The translations under genes were made by a program, and so were the position numbers. From contig VIIQ02000627.1 in assembly GCA_007449985.2 (NCBI GenBank), positions 62,001 to 126,000 of the forward strand: DNA of 64,000 bases, given 5' to 3'. This DNA comes from Desmodesmus armatus. Lineage: Eukaryota > Chlorophyta > Chlorophyceae > Sphaeropleales > Scenedesmaceae. The notes under the pieces are model-generated. The model searched no databases. It was not told where the DNA came from and saw only the letters and a program-made list of their open reading frames with translations. Every line of letters starts with the position of its first letter. Positions within the stretch are counted from its first letter, which is position 1. Shown piece by piece: positions 1 to 10,927 of this stretch.

Positions 1-1180
1 GTCCGTGGTTGGCTGACGTAACCGTTGACTGTGTTTCTGGCGCTGCTGAGCCTCTCAGGGAGTCTTTGGACCGAGCTACGCGAGAACAGCCTGGCAAGCC
101 TCGTAACTTTGTGGAAGGAATGCGCACATTAAACGCAGTTGCTTTGCATAAGAACCGCTGCACACGAGTGCGTCTGCTTGGGCTGAGCCGGCGAAACCCC
201 CAGAGAATCATTGTCCACCCCCCTGATAGTACCAAGGAGGTGAGTTGAGTGGATGCTGTCAGCGCTGAAAAGCACTGGTAGCTGCCGTCAGAGGCACCCT
301 GCTCCTGCTCGGGCTCAGCAAAGGCCCAGTCCAGGGCCATGCCTTCCACCTGCAGGTGCTGCAGCTGGGTCAGGTGCTGCAGTGCGCCCAACAGCTTGCT
401 GGGACCTTCTGAATCAAAAATGTTGTCATCGTTGTCAGCTGACAAGGATTCGTTGAGGCATACGTGCAAGCGCTGCAGGTGCTGCAGGTTCCTGAGGGGG
501 GCGATGTCTGCAGCTGTAATGCTGCCCATATCCAACCTCAGTGCTGCAAGCTTGGGCAGCAGCTGCAGCGGTTGCCACATTTTCAAATACGCATGGGTCT
601 GTGGCAGCTGCCCATTCCAGGTGTTACTGCTGTACACATTGGCATCCATGTCCTCCCAGTGCAACCTTGACAGTGTGGTTGCGCTCAGGAGCTGAGACAG
701 CAATTGCGCGGTTATCTGGCACCCACGGAGGGCCAGATCTTGCAGTCCCGGCAGAGTGATAGCAGCACTGTTGCTGGTGCTGCCTGCTGCGCTGTTGTTG
801 CTGCTGGCTTTTAGCCTGTGGAGTTCCAGCCTGCGCAGCTGTGTGAGCTTGGGGATAGGCAAAGGTAAGATGTGCCATGTGCCATGTGAAGCACCATGAG
901 CGCTGAGCCCCACCACCACGCCTCCATGCTTGTCCAACCAGTCCTGCAGGTGCTCACAGCCTGAGCGTTTATGGCTGTCTACGTATGTGTATACATCAGC
1001 TGGTGCCTCTGCTGCCGCTGCTGCCCATGCACGGCACACCAAGGCGCAGCAGGTGAGGCGCTGGCGCAGCGGCACATGCTGCATGATGCAGGCAACTGCT
1101 GGCCCTGGCAGGTCCGGGTGCTGTTCTGGTACATCTGATAATGCTGAGCATGGTTTTTCTGTTAACGGAAGAGCCCTGTG
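1..1180 (-). CDS. F-box/LRR protein, paralogue 1 (3' end cut by window edge)
   Basis: An open minus-strand frame runs from about 1180 to the left edge. It begins with an F-box-like segment (ACIMQHVPLRQRLTCCALVC followed by RAW, about 1100-1035), the usual signature of a substrate receptor for SCF ubiquitin ligases. Leucine-rich segments follow (PKLTQLRRLEL, LLSQLLSATTLSRLHW, DIAPLRNLQHLQRL, LLGALQHLTQLQHLQ). It aligns along its length with the three neighbouring copies until about 230, near LTSLVL. After that the frame stays open but similarity to the paralogues stops, so the true C-terminus, an intron or a rearrangement lies there. No ATG precedes the F-box in frame. An acceptor-like AACAG just upstream (near 1162) suggests a short 5' exon. 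Target unknown. Confidence 0.7.
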
Positions 1181-2645
1181 ATGCAGGCAGGGGGGAGGCA
1201 GCAGAAGGAGCAGCAGCAGTAGACAGTCCAAGGGTGACTTTCTGTCGCTGTTGTGAGACAGTGCCCGGAACCGGGGAGGTAGCAAGACTGTCGCTGTTGT
1301 GCAATACCGTATGTGGCACACATGCTGTACGTCTGACATCGATGATATTTTCACGTTCAATATTGACACTTCTTCGACCATCCTCGCTCACTTTGCGGCC
1401 ATTGCGCAACTGCTGTTGGTCGCTGGTGATCCGGTGCTTGTGTTGATCTGCGCTGATTTTATTGCACGCCTGATCATGATGTTGGTGGATGTGGCATTCA
1501 TGAGTAATTTATTCGGACATGATGTGCCAGGCTGGCGCGTTACTGTTCAACCATAGCTTTGTGGGTATGACAGTTGACACACTGCGCCTGTACAGACATG
1601 TCAAGGCAGAGTCAGCCTGGCTGACACAGTGCAACGTCGGAACTCCAACATGCTTGCTGAGAATCCTAAATCCTTGATTTGCTTACCCAAAACTTTGGCC
1701 CTGCATATCGCAGGAGTGGGGTAGCTGCATCCATTCAAATCCAACACCAGCAGACACTCCCTGCAGTGCCTGTCGACCTGAATGACCACCTGACCACCAC
1801 ACATACCACCTCACTCATCTCGCAGTGTATGCACTTTAACCGCGCGGGTGCGGGTCAGTGTTTAAGACAATAGACCCAAACTCAAACATGTCACACCCAG
1901 CAACACAACTGTGATCACCCAGCCGAATATCAATAGGCAACACTTGTACCACTTGTGCCAAAAGGAGCACCAGACACAGCAAGTCACGCTATCCTACGAC
2001 CCGAACGTTCAACGCCTGTCCAAGCAGCACACCAACCAGCCTTGCAGGCAATCAAACCACCACCCAAACCCACTCAATGCAGTGACTGCAGCTGCCACTC
2101 ACAGCCCGTGACCCAATGCCTGCAGCACCACCTGTGCAGCATGAGCAGCAAGGCAAGGAAGCAAGGCAGGGGCAGTCACAACATTCAATCAGAAGCAGCT
2201 GGCAAGCAAGTGACCGACCCTCTTGTGGTGGCTGTGGCTGTGCCACGTGCCGTGTTGGCAGAGGCAGTGTTGCATGACAGAGATCGCAAGCCTGTTGGGT
2301 GTCACAAACCATGCACATCACCAATCAGCCGACAGCTTTTGCAAGCTCACAAGCATTGATTGGCAATAGACAGCAGCCCTGCTGGGGTGGCCGCGCAAGC
2401 CTGCAGACTGATTGAGCTACTGCCTCAATCTGGGCCCTCCACATTCATGCCGGCACAAGCAATTCGCGGTAGCCGCAAAGGAAAGGGCAGCTTCCGCTCT
2501 GGATTGCTGATGTGACTGCTACCGTTACTGCGACTGTTACTGCCAGTCCCTTGATGCACAAGATAGATCACCAGCCTAGAAAGGAGCATTACACCCACCT
2601 GAGATGCGTCCAGTTGCCCACCGGGGTTACACCCACAGCAGCAGA
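1181..2645. other. Intergenic, no gene recognised
   Basis: Between F-box paralogues 1 and 2. Only short open frames without recognisable protein features were seen. The promoter and any 5' exon of paralogue 1 should lie at 1180-1600. A TTACA (TGTAA on the minus strand) at 2587-2591 lies about 55 bases beyond the stop of paralogue 2 and could be its poly(A) signal. Confidence 0.4.
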
Positions 2646-4046
2646 TCAGGGCACAGGCCGGGTCCAGCCAAGGTCCCACACCTCCGTCACACCAGAGGGC
2701 AGCTGCGCCAGGCAGCTGCTGTCCCAGCAATAGGGAGTTACACCCGACAGCGTCAGCTCCTGCAGTGCAGGGCAGCTGGACGCTATCATAGCGACCTGTG
2801 CTGCCTCCACACAGGGCTGTTCTGGGTGCCTTGGAGTCCACTTTGGCGGCACAGCTGAGGTATATGGGCCTCTGAGGCACAAGTCCCTGAGGTGTGGCAG
2901 GACGCGCCCTGGCGGGAACATGTGCTGGAACGCTGCCTGTGGGACAGGCATGTAGGCCGATTGCTCGAGGTGAAGAGCTGTGAGCTGGGTGGATGCTGTG
3001 AGGGCTGAGTAGCACTGGTAGCTGGCCCCCTGCTGCTCAAGCCAAGGCAAAGGCACAGCCCTTTGCAGCCCGCACCCCCGCAGGCGAAGCTGCTGCAGCT
3101 GGGTGAGGTGGTGCCGTGCTGACAGCAGCTCTCTGGGCCCTGAATCATCAGCTGATGGGCCGCTGCTCAAATGCACATCCACCAAGTCCAAGTGCTGCAG
3201 GTGCTGCAGGCTGCTGAGGGGGGCGATGTCTGCTGCTGACATACTGCCCTCACGCAGCTGCAGCTCTGACAGATGGGGCAGCAGCTGCAGCCGCTCCCAC
3301 AGAACTGCATACGTCTGCTCCACCGTCAGTTGTCGATTCTGTGTATCACTGCTGTGAACAATGGGCTCATGATACACCCTGGTATCGGACCAGTGCAACC
3401 TAGTCAACGCTGTTGCGCTGAGGAGCTGTGACAACAACTGCACAGACAGCTCACAGCGCCAAAGCGACAGCTCCTGCAGCTGTGGCAGCACAGCACCAGC
3501 AGCAGCAGCATTGCCAATGCTGCTTGCAGCGCTGCTGCTGCTGGTCCCTGTAAGTGAGGAGCCCCAAACCCTCCTGGCGCTGCTGCGAGTGGTAACTCCA
3601 GCTGCCAGCTGGACTGCGCGCACCCAGGTTAGCTCTAGCCTGCGCAGCTGTGTAAGTCGCTGGACAGGCAGCTGCAACGGGCGCCACCTGCTGTTGGGCT
3701 CTCTGTCAGAGGCTATGACTGTGATCCCCACCACTGCAGCTCCATGCTTGGCGAGCCAGTACTGCAGCTGCTGGCAGTGTTTGCTGCTGTAAAGCCATGC
3801 GTCACCATCGGCTGGCGCTGCTGCTGATGCTGCTGCCCATGAGCGGCACACCAGCGCGCAGCAGCGGAGCCGCTGTTGCAGCGGCACGTGCTGCAGGATG
3901 CAGGCAACAGCTGGGGAACGTTGCGCTGCTGAGTTCACTCGTGAGTTGATATTGATAGCCTTGAAGTTCAGAGGACACCCTCCTTCAAGAGCCATGTCAT
4001 TTGCTAGGCTGGCATGTTTAAGTGCGGAGTGACAGCTGCATGACAT
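2646..4046 (-). CDS. F-box/LRR protein, paralogue 2 (intact)
   Basis: A continuous 466-codon frame with ATG at 4046. Residues about 45-75 form an F-box-like helix set (CILQHVPLQQRLRCCALVC, then RSWAAAS). A segment shared by the family follows (LQYWLAKHGAAVVGI), then leucine-rich repeats (LTQLRRLELTWV, LPQLQELSLWRCEL, LLSQLLSATALTRLHW, IAPLSSLQHLQHLDL, LTQLQQLRLRGCGL, STQLTALHLEQ, LPHLRDLCLRG, CPALQELTLSGV). It ends in a family tail, LGWTRPVP. F-box/LRR proteins are known as SCF ubiquitin-ligase substrate receptors; the substrate here is unknown. The other copies seem to have an intron just 5' of the F-box, so the first 40 residues may be mis-modelled. This is the most complete copy of the array. 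Confidence 0.8.
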   Translation of the reverse strand: MSCSCHSALKHASLANDMALEGGCPLNFKAININSRVNSAAQRSPAVACILQHVPLQQRLRCCALVCRSWAAASAAAPADGDAWLYSSKHCQQLQYWLAKHGAAVVGITVIASDREPNSRWRPLQLPVQRLTQLRRLELTWVRAVQLAAGVTTRSSARRVWGSSLTGTSSSSAASSIGNAAAAGAVLPQLQELSLWRCELSVQLLSQLLSATALTRLHWSDTRVYHEPIVHSSDTQNRQLTVEQTYAVLWERLQLLPHLSELQLREGSMSAADIAPLSSLQHLQHLDLVDVHLSSGPSADDSGPRELLSARHHLTQLQQLRLRGCGLQRAVPLPWLEQQGASYQCYSALTASTQLTALHLEQSAYMPVPQAAFQHMFPPGRVLPHLRDLCLRGPYTSAVPPKWTPRHPEQPCVEAAQVAMIASSCPALQELTLSGVTPYCWDSSCLAQLPSGVTEVWDLGWTRPVP

Positions 4047-5678
4047 ACCCTCAACATGCAGTCAAGGCTGACACAGCGCAAAAATCGCCATTGAACCATG
4101 CCTCACCATACGACACACAATGCAATGCCGGTTTGGCCATCACAGCATTGGTCATGCAGAAAAAAGAAGGCACCTGTCGCAGCGCCCGTCAGTGACTCAG
4201 CATATGCACAGCAGATCATCTGCTCAGATCTGAGATGGTGGTGCCCAAGTGCCCAACACCAATGCCACCTTGTGACCCGCATGTAGCCTGCAGGCAACCA
4301 GCTGTGGGTGACCCAATAATGCACCCGTGCATGAGTACCCGAGCTTGATGTGCACCAACATGTTGTGCAGCTGTACAGCTGCCAAGACTGCAGCGGCTGC
4401 GCCTGTTGCACTGCAGCCACAGTACTGGCTGCAGCAACGCCAACAAATTGAATTACATCTGAGTTACCTTGCACCCCAAGGCACTCACTGCAAAGCTGGC
4501 CCGCTGCTGAGTCAGGTAGGTTTATGCGTGACAATTGCAGTGCTGGTATCGGGCGCAAACACACTGACCAGACTACATGGCTGCATCGAAACCAAACCAT
4601 GGAATGAGTCATGCAACCATGAAACAGCAACGCTACATATAACAGTAACAGTAACAACCTTGTGGCGACACACCTGCCGTGTCCCAGCCCAAATTGCTTG
4701 GAAAAGCAAACCGCTAGTGCAACGGGACCCCGGGTCCCCTGACTCTCAACTGCCTGCAAAAACTGCCCTGCCAGGCAAAGGCACAGGAAGGGACCTCCAA
4801 ATTGTCATACAGCAAGAGTGAGTGCAGCATACTAGCACATGGCAACACCGTGCCTTCTCCGTGCCTTCTCCGTGCCTCTCTCAACACCAGCACAAAGCTA
4901 CTGCTCCTGCCATTCAATGACAGACCAGCCCTGCCACCAGTCATGCTGCTGCAGCTGCCGCCAGCGTGCCACAATCTGATCCAATCCAACATAGGCTATG
5001 TCATCAAGTTGGTGCCGGCACACTTAAGAGCAGGGCAGGAACGGCAGAGCAGGACAGTCATGCAGGTCACCTGATAGCAGCTGGGACCCAGGTGAGCCCC
5101 ACATGAAGCCGGATTGTACAGCTGCCAATGACGGTCACCGACTGGCTCCTGCAAGCCTTGGTTGTGCTAGGCAGTGTTGCCTGTCCAATGTGCAACGCAG
5201 CCAGACCGCTCTTGCTGTTGGCATCCAATGCCAAGGTGGCACCACTTGCGTGCGCATGCAGCCATCCACTCAACCAAGTCATGCAACAGAGACAAGATCA
5301 AGCTTGACCCTAGCGGCGCAACATATCTGCCTGTAAGCATGCTGTGACAGCACACTACCCCAAACAAATGCTGTTCGTGTGGTGAAGCCAGCACAAATTG
5401 AGACTAGCGCTGTTGTCAGCATGCATGCAGCTCCTTGAGAAGGCAGCTGCAACGCCGCCAGCGGCTGGCAGGGCCACCGCTAGGTTACTTAGTACTACTT
5501 GAAGTAGTACCATACTACGGTGGCACTGACACCTGCCGATATCTTTAGGCTGTCACAGGCAGACGGGCAGGCGGTAGGCAGACTGCAAGCGTAAACATGG
5601 CTATGTGCACTCAACACCTACTAGGCATACTGCACTCACCTGCACATGAACAGTATGTTGCCCATCAAGCCCACCAGC
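4047..5678. other. Intergenic, no gene recognised
   Basis: Spacer between F-box paralogues 2 and 3. No open frame shows protein-like composition or family similarity. It contains a 9-bp perfect inverted repeat with a one-base centre at 5492-5510 (GTACTACTT G AAGTAGTAC). The promoter of paralogue 2 should lie just above 4046. Confidence 0.4.
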
Positions 5679-6936
5679 TCAACAGGCAGGGCGGGTCCAG
5701 GAGAGGCCCTTCAAGTTCATCTCCGTCACACCAGGGGGCAGCTGCGCCAGGCTGCTGGTGTCAAAGCCATCATGGGTCACACTCGGGCCCAGCTTCAACT
5801 CCTGCAGTGCAGGGCAAGTGGCCGCTATCATGGCGACCTGTGCTGCCTGTACACAGGGCTCGCCGAAGGGGGTCCCTTCAAGGTGCAACACCTTGAGGTT
5901 GGGCAGGACGCGCCCTGCGGAGAACATGTGCTGGAAGGCTGGCCGGGGAATGGGCACGCCGCTGTCCATGGGCCCTGCAATGACCAGCGCTGTGAGCTGG
6001 GTGGATGCTGTGAGGGCAGAGAAGCACTGGTAGCCACCAAACTGAGGCTGCGCGCTGACCCTCTCCATCTCCCAGCTGCCCAACTGCAGGTGCTGCAGCT
6101 GCGTGAGGTGCAGCAGTGCCGACAGCAGCTCGGTGGGGCTGCTGCCTGCGTCCTCAGCTGGCCAGGGGCCCTTCAAGTTGATGATGAAGTCCAGGCGCCG
6201 CAGGTGCTGCAGGTTGCGGAGAGGGGCGATGTCTGCTGTTGTAATGCTGCCCACATGCAGCTTTAGGACTGCGAGCTTGGGCAGCAGCTGCAGGTGCTGC
6301 CACAGAAACGCATAAGCCTGCTCTTCTGTAAGCTGCTCTGTGAAGGTGTCACTGCTGAAAAGCTGTGGCTGCCAAACCTCCCAGTACAGCTTTGACAGTG
6401 TGGTGGCGCTCAGGAGCTGTGACAGCAGCGGCACAGTCAGCTTGCAGTTGATAAGCTCCAGCTCCTGCAGCTGCGGCAGAGTGACAGCACCGCTGCTGCT
6501 GCCATTGCTGCTGCTGCAGCAGCCGCTGCTGCTGGCATTGGTGCTGCTGCAGCAGCCGCTGCTGCTGGCATTGGTGCTGCTGCAGCAGCTGCTGCTGCTG
6601 GCAAGAATGTTGTTGAGGTGGAGCTTGCGCAGCTGCGTGAGTAGCAGCACAGGCAGCTGCAACTTGTGCAGCCCGAACACCACTCCACGGGCGCTGAGCT
6701 CCATCACCACACCCCCCTTCGCCACCAACCAGGCTTGCAGCTGCTGGCAACGCTCATGCCTGCTGAGACATACATCTACAACAGCTGCTGCAAACACAGC
6801 CCACAACTTGCACACCAGGGCGCAGCGTTCGAGGCGTGGGCGCAGCGGCACGTGCTGAATGATGCTGGCAATGGCTGTCTCTGGGAGGTCTGGAAGACGT
6901 TCTACTGACACTGCTGGTGCATTCAATGCAGGGACC
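5679..6936 (-). CDS. F-box/LRR protein, paralogue 3
   Basis: The main coding exon runs from a likely acceptor (CAG at 6939-6937) to the stop at 5679, about 419 codons. The F-box is LPDLPETAIASIIQHVPL followed by RLERCALVCKLW. The family block LQAWLVAKGGVVMEL is next, then leucine-rich repeats (LTQLRKLHLNN, LPQLQELELINCKL, LLSQLLSATTLSKLYW, LPKLAVLKLHVGS, LRNLQHLRRLDF, LTQLQHLQLGSW, LPNLKVLHLEG, CPALQELKLG). It ends in GLSWTRPAC. A Ser/Cys/Asn-rich insert made of three near-identical 30-base repeats (about 6500-6600) interrupts the second LRR block. The frame continues upstream to 7286 without an ATG, so that part is probably intron plus 5' sequence and the initiating exon is not identified. 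Likely an SCF substrate receptor by family. Confidence 0.75.
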
Positions 6937-7499
6937 CTGCGACACAGGTAGGTTGGGGCAGCATGATCAGCATCACCTAGGCCTGCGCAACAGCAGTGGC
7001 CAGTCCAAGAACATGCCGCCCGCGCTTGCGGCACTTTCCGCACGCCTGGCACTTCGCATTGGAGCGAACAAATGATAGTTACGTATCTTGCAACTACCTT
7101 TCCTCCATCGCGGTCACTCTTGAACGGATTGCAATTGGTGATTGGTGATCCGCTGCTGTCAAAAACACTGCTGACACTGACTCGGCATTCACTAATACCT
7201 TGTTTTGTTGACTCGAATCCAGTTGCAATGTTCGGTGCGGTTTGATTTCCCTGTGCCCGTTCGTCTTCGGACCTGCATTTGTTCAAACATATTGCTCAAT
7301 GCTGTTGGAAGTTAGTGTTGTACGATGATTGATGATTGTTGCGGCTGATCCCATCAGGCTCTCCTGCTATCATCCCATCCCATCACATGACACCATCAAC
7401 CATCATGGTTGCTGCTGCAAGGCGCGTCTGTCACATGCACAGTGGTACTCAACGGCAGCACAAAACCCATCCATCCAGCCATTGCACCAGTAAATCAAT

Positions 7500-7596
7500 C
7501 ATACAGCCAGCCAGCCAACCACCCAAGTTGGGTGACCCAACCAAACACTCAATCAGCCAGCCAGCCAGCCAGCCAGCTAGCCAGCCAGCCAGCCAC
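7500..7596. repeat. CAGC tetranucleotide repeat
   Basis: A run of CAGC/CAGCCAGC units broken by a unique spacer (about 7520-7550) and one CTAGC variant. It lies between F-box paralogues 3 and 4. A simple-sequence repeat; the short frames over it are artefacts. Confidence 0.85.
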
Positions 7597-8205
7597 CCAA
7601 TCAGTTGATAAGCAATGAACCAAACCAACCACTCAACTACTGCTAAACAACTCGACGTCTGTCTGTCACATCCGACTGGCACACAAACGCACAGCTAATC
7701 TTCTGCAACCCCAGCTAGGCAAGCACGCACAGCAAGGCAGGGACATCAGCCTGCGGCAGGGACGACAGCGCAGGAACAGGCCAACTAGTTCAGTTGACAG
7801 CCGCTGGGACCCAATCAAATGATGATTGGACATGCCAACAAGGCTCCATGTGCACCTGGCACATGATCTGGCAGGGCCGCTCCCATGCTGCACAGCATCG
7901 ATCAATGCCGCTGCCCGCAAGTGACACCGATTCTACGCAGTGGCGATGGTTGCGCTCACAACTAATGCCACGATTCTGTAGCTGCCAGCAAACAACCGCA
8001 GTGCACATGCCTTGGGGCGAGCAACAGCACATTCAATTCTACCAGCAAGCTACCAATGCCCCTGTCAGGGTCACAAACGCAGTGCTTGCACACCCTTCCA
8101 TGTGACAACACCTAGGTGCAGCACAACATCATGAGTATATGGCTGCCACATATCATATCCCCGAGGGAAAGGACGCAGCTGCCCCGCGATGCTGGCAGTG
8201 ACACA

Positions 8206-8241
8206 TAGCTACAGGTGTAACTTTGATTTGATTTGATTTGA
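8206..8241 (+). repeat. Dispersed repeat, copy 1
   Basis: About 33 bases starting ATAGCTACAGGTGTAAC and ending in TTTGATTTGAT units match exactly, in reverse orientation, a segment at 62724-62756. This is longer than chance allows in a 64-kb window. It is probably part of an unrecognised dispersed element. Flanks do not obviously align. Confidence 0.7.
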
Positions 8242-8350
8242 CACAACAGATGACAGCAGCCCCGCAGCGGCAGACACTCAAAGTCACCCAACAGATAGCA
8301 CCCTCACCTTACCCTGACTTCCTGCCAGCACGAGGTTCCACTGCAGCAAA

Positions 8351-9469
8351 TCAGGCTGCAGGCTGCGTCCAGTGCAGGCCCTCTACCCGCGTCACACCAG
8401 AGGGCAGCTGCGCCAGGCAGCTGACGTCAAAGCCGTCAGGAGTCACATGCCGCAGGCTTAGCTGCTGCAGTGCAGGGCAGCTGGCCGCTATCATGGCGAC
8501 CTGTGCTGCACCCACACAGGGCTGACCGGGGCGCCCAGCCAGGTGCAGCCCCTGCATGTGCGGGAGGATGCGCCCTGGTGGGAACATGTGCTCAAAGGCT
8601 GCCTTGGGCACTGGCATGCCGTACTCGTTGTGTAGGACCAAAGAGGTGAGCTGGGGGGATGCTGTTAGGGCTGAACAATACTGGAAGAGGGCTCCCAAAG
8701 GCTGAAAGTGATGACTCATTCTATGCAGTGCACAGGCCGCCAACTGCAGGTGCTGGAGCTGGGTGAGGGGCTGAAGTGCTTCCATAAGCTTTCTAGGGCC
8801 TGCAACTGCCTCGCCGGCTACCCAGGCGTCTAAGTCCAAGCGCTGCAGGTGCTGCAGGTTGCTGAGGGGGGCGATGTCTGCTGCTGTCAAGCTGCCAACC
8901 CCAACGTCTGCCCCTGTGAAAGCTGCCCTCTCCATTTGTCGCTGCTGTAAGGCTTTGGCTGCCCCGAGAAGTGCAACTTCGACAGCGTGGTTGCGCTCAG
9001 GAGCTGTGACAGCATCTGCACAGTCAGCTTGCAGCTGACCAGCCTCAGCTCCTGCAGCCTTGGCAGAGAGACAGCAGCACTGCCAGCGCTGCCTGCAGTG
9101 CTGCTATCACTGGTGACTCTGAGGCTTTCGAGGTCCAGCCTGCACAGCTGCGTGAGCATGGGGACAGGCAGCTGCAGCAAGCGGCATCCCTGTCCAATGC
9201 CAGGGACGCCGCTGGAAGTGCAGAGCCCCACCACCACACCCCCATGCTTGGCCAACCAGCCCTCCAGCTGCGCACAACGCGTGGTGCTGTCTAAGCGTAC
9301 TTCTACATCAGCTGGTGCCGCAGTTGCAGCTGCTGCCCATGCACGGCACACCAGCGCACAGCAGTTGAGGCGCTGGCGCAGCGGCACGTGCTGCAGGATG
9401 CAGACCACGACTTGCTCTGGAAGGGCTGGGCGGTCTGGGAGCTGTTCTGATGCTGCTGAGCGCGTTGCC
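8351..9469 (-). pseudogene. F-box/LRR protein, paralogue 4, broken by internal deletion
   Basis: The 5' part reads as the family: LPDRPALPEQVVVCILQHV, then RLNCCALVCRAWAAAAT, the block LEGWLAKHGGVVVGL and LRRs up to LLSQLLSATTLSKLHF. The 3' part (8935-8351) carries LTAADIAPLSNLQHLQRL through to GLHWTQPAA. Between them, near 8895-8905, about 50 bases encoding the segment equivalent to YAVLWERLQLLPHLSELQL of paralogue 2 are missing. The two halves are in different frames and the first half stops in TGA. A deletion of this size is not a homopolymer error, so I call it a pseudogene. It might still make a truncated F-box protein from the first half. An acceptor-like CACAG at 9474-9470 precedes the F-box exon, although the frame is also open further upstream. 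Confidence 0.7.
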
Positions 9470-10927
9470 CTGTGAGACAAAACAAAGGAGCGACGCCAAA
9501 GGGCACGGCAGGCCATCAGTGGCTTGCTGCTTACATTGCTGCACTTCCTGGGGCACAGCTTCTTCTGTTTTAGAATTGATGCTGCATGGTTCAGTGTTAA
9601 AGTACAATATCTATTGGACACACCCACCTCGCTCGCCTGCCAGGCATTGCACTTGCAGGGTTGTTTGCTGTTTGCTGAACTTGAGGGCAATGCTAGCAGG
9701 TGCCTGCGGTGCGCTGTTGAGCTTGGTAAGGTGATCTCAGACAATAGGACCCACGAATAATAGTACGATATAAGGGACCCGGGGCAAAGATCAAGATTGA
9801 GCTGGTCAACAGCAAGATCTTCTTCGCGCACGGTGAATTGCGCTGTTATGTTTCTGCACACGCAAGTATATAAAGTGATGATGTGTTGGTGCTGCTTCCC
9901 ATCATTATTTTGGGCGTTGGGTTCAGCTGGCACATCAGCTGGTATGAAGAGGCCGACAGCTGCCCCCCCCCCCTCCCAAACAGCTGCCGCGTCAATGAGC
10001 CACAACAAGAAGGCACGACAGGAACGGCCCATTGCCGTTCCTTCAAGACTTGCTCCTGCTTGAGTCCGCTGATATTAAGTGCCATTCAACGGGCAGGCCC
10101 GTGTGTTGTAGTAAGATCGCAGAGGCTGAAGCTGCCTTGTCTGCCAACGAAAAGAAGTAGTAATGCACTAGTGATGCATATGCATGTGCAGCATGGGCAG
10201 GCCCGTGTGATCACAAGGTACCACAAGGCGGAGTTACCAGCCTGACAGGGCTCAGTGTGTTGCTGCTGGAAGACAGGAGCGTGGGATGGACCTGCACGAT
10301 GCCTGCACGATCTCACCAGCAGCACACCCTACGCCCAGGCCTCATCTACGCCCAGGCCTCATCATCCCACGTGTACATTGGTACACAGCTTTGGTACACA
10401 CTTCCAATTTTGAAAAACACAACACGACAGCCTGGCTGAGCCACCATCACGCAGCAACTGTATGCACAGCAGCCAGTACGGCTTCAACACGTCCATACTG
10501 ACCTGTCCAACGTCAACTGTACAATGCAGGCAGCCCAGGGCTACAGCTGCACACTGCCTACCAATACAGACTGGCTGCAGCAGCTGCTGCAGACATGAAC
10601 TTCATCACCGCCACTTCAACCTGAAAGCAGCCGCCTTGGGGGCACACAACAGCACATGCCATCATGATGCCAGCAGTGTTGCGATCAACTTCTACCAATT
10701 GTTGCAAACAACAGTGAGTGCTTCAGAGCTACACCCATGTGGCCCCTGGTGCGGTCTGCAGCTTGGTCAAGTGCAAAGGATGGACGTTGCTGTAGGGTAT
10801 CAAAACTCTTGCAGCTTCAGATGCAACTAATGACCGCCCAAAGGTTGTGTCACAACTTGTTTCACAGCCCCCCCATCCTCGGGGCGGGGCAAAACCACTC
10901 GAAGAGCGGGACCAAAAGCAGCTTGCT
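9470..10927. other. Intergenic, no gene recognised
   Basis: Lies between the 5' side of F-box paralogue 4 and the 3' end of the carboxylase gene. It has a short C-tract (about 9963-9973) and a duplicated CTACGCCCAGGCCTCAT at 10329-10362. No convincing coding sequence; part is probably 3' UTR of the carboxylase. Confidence 0.4.

Larger units (their letters stand above)
6937..8350. other. Intergenic between F-box paralogues 3 and 4
   Basis: Holds the upstream region of paralogue 3, the CAGC microsatellite and a dispersed repeat at 8206-8241. No further gene was recognised. Confidence 0.4.
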
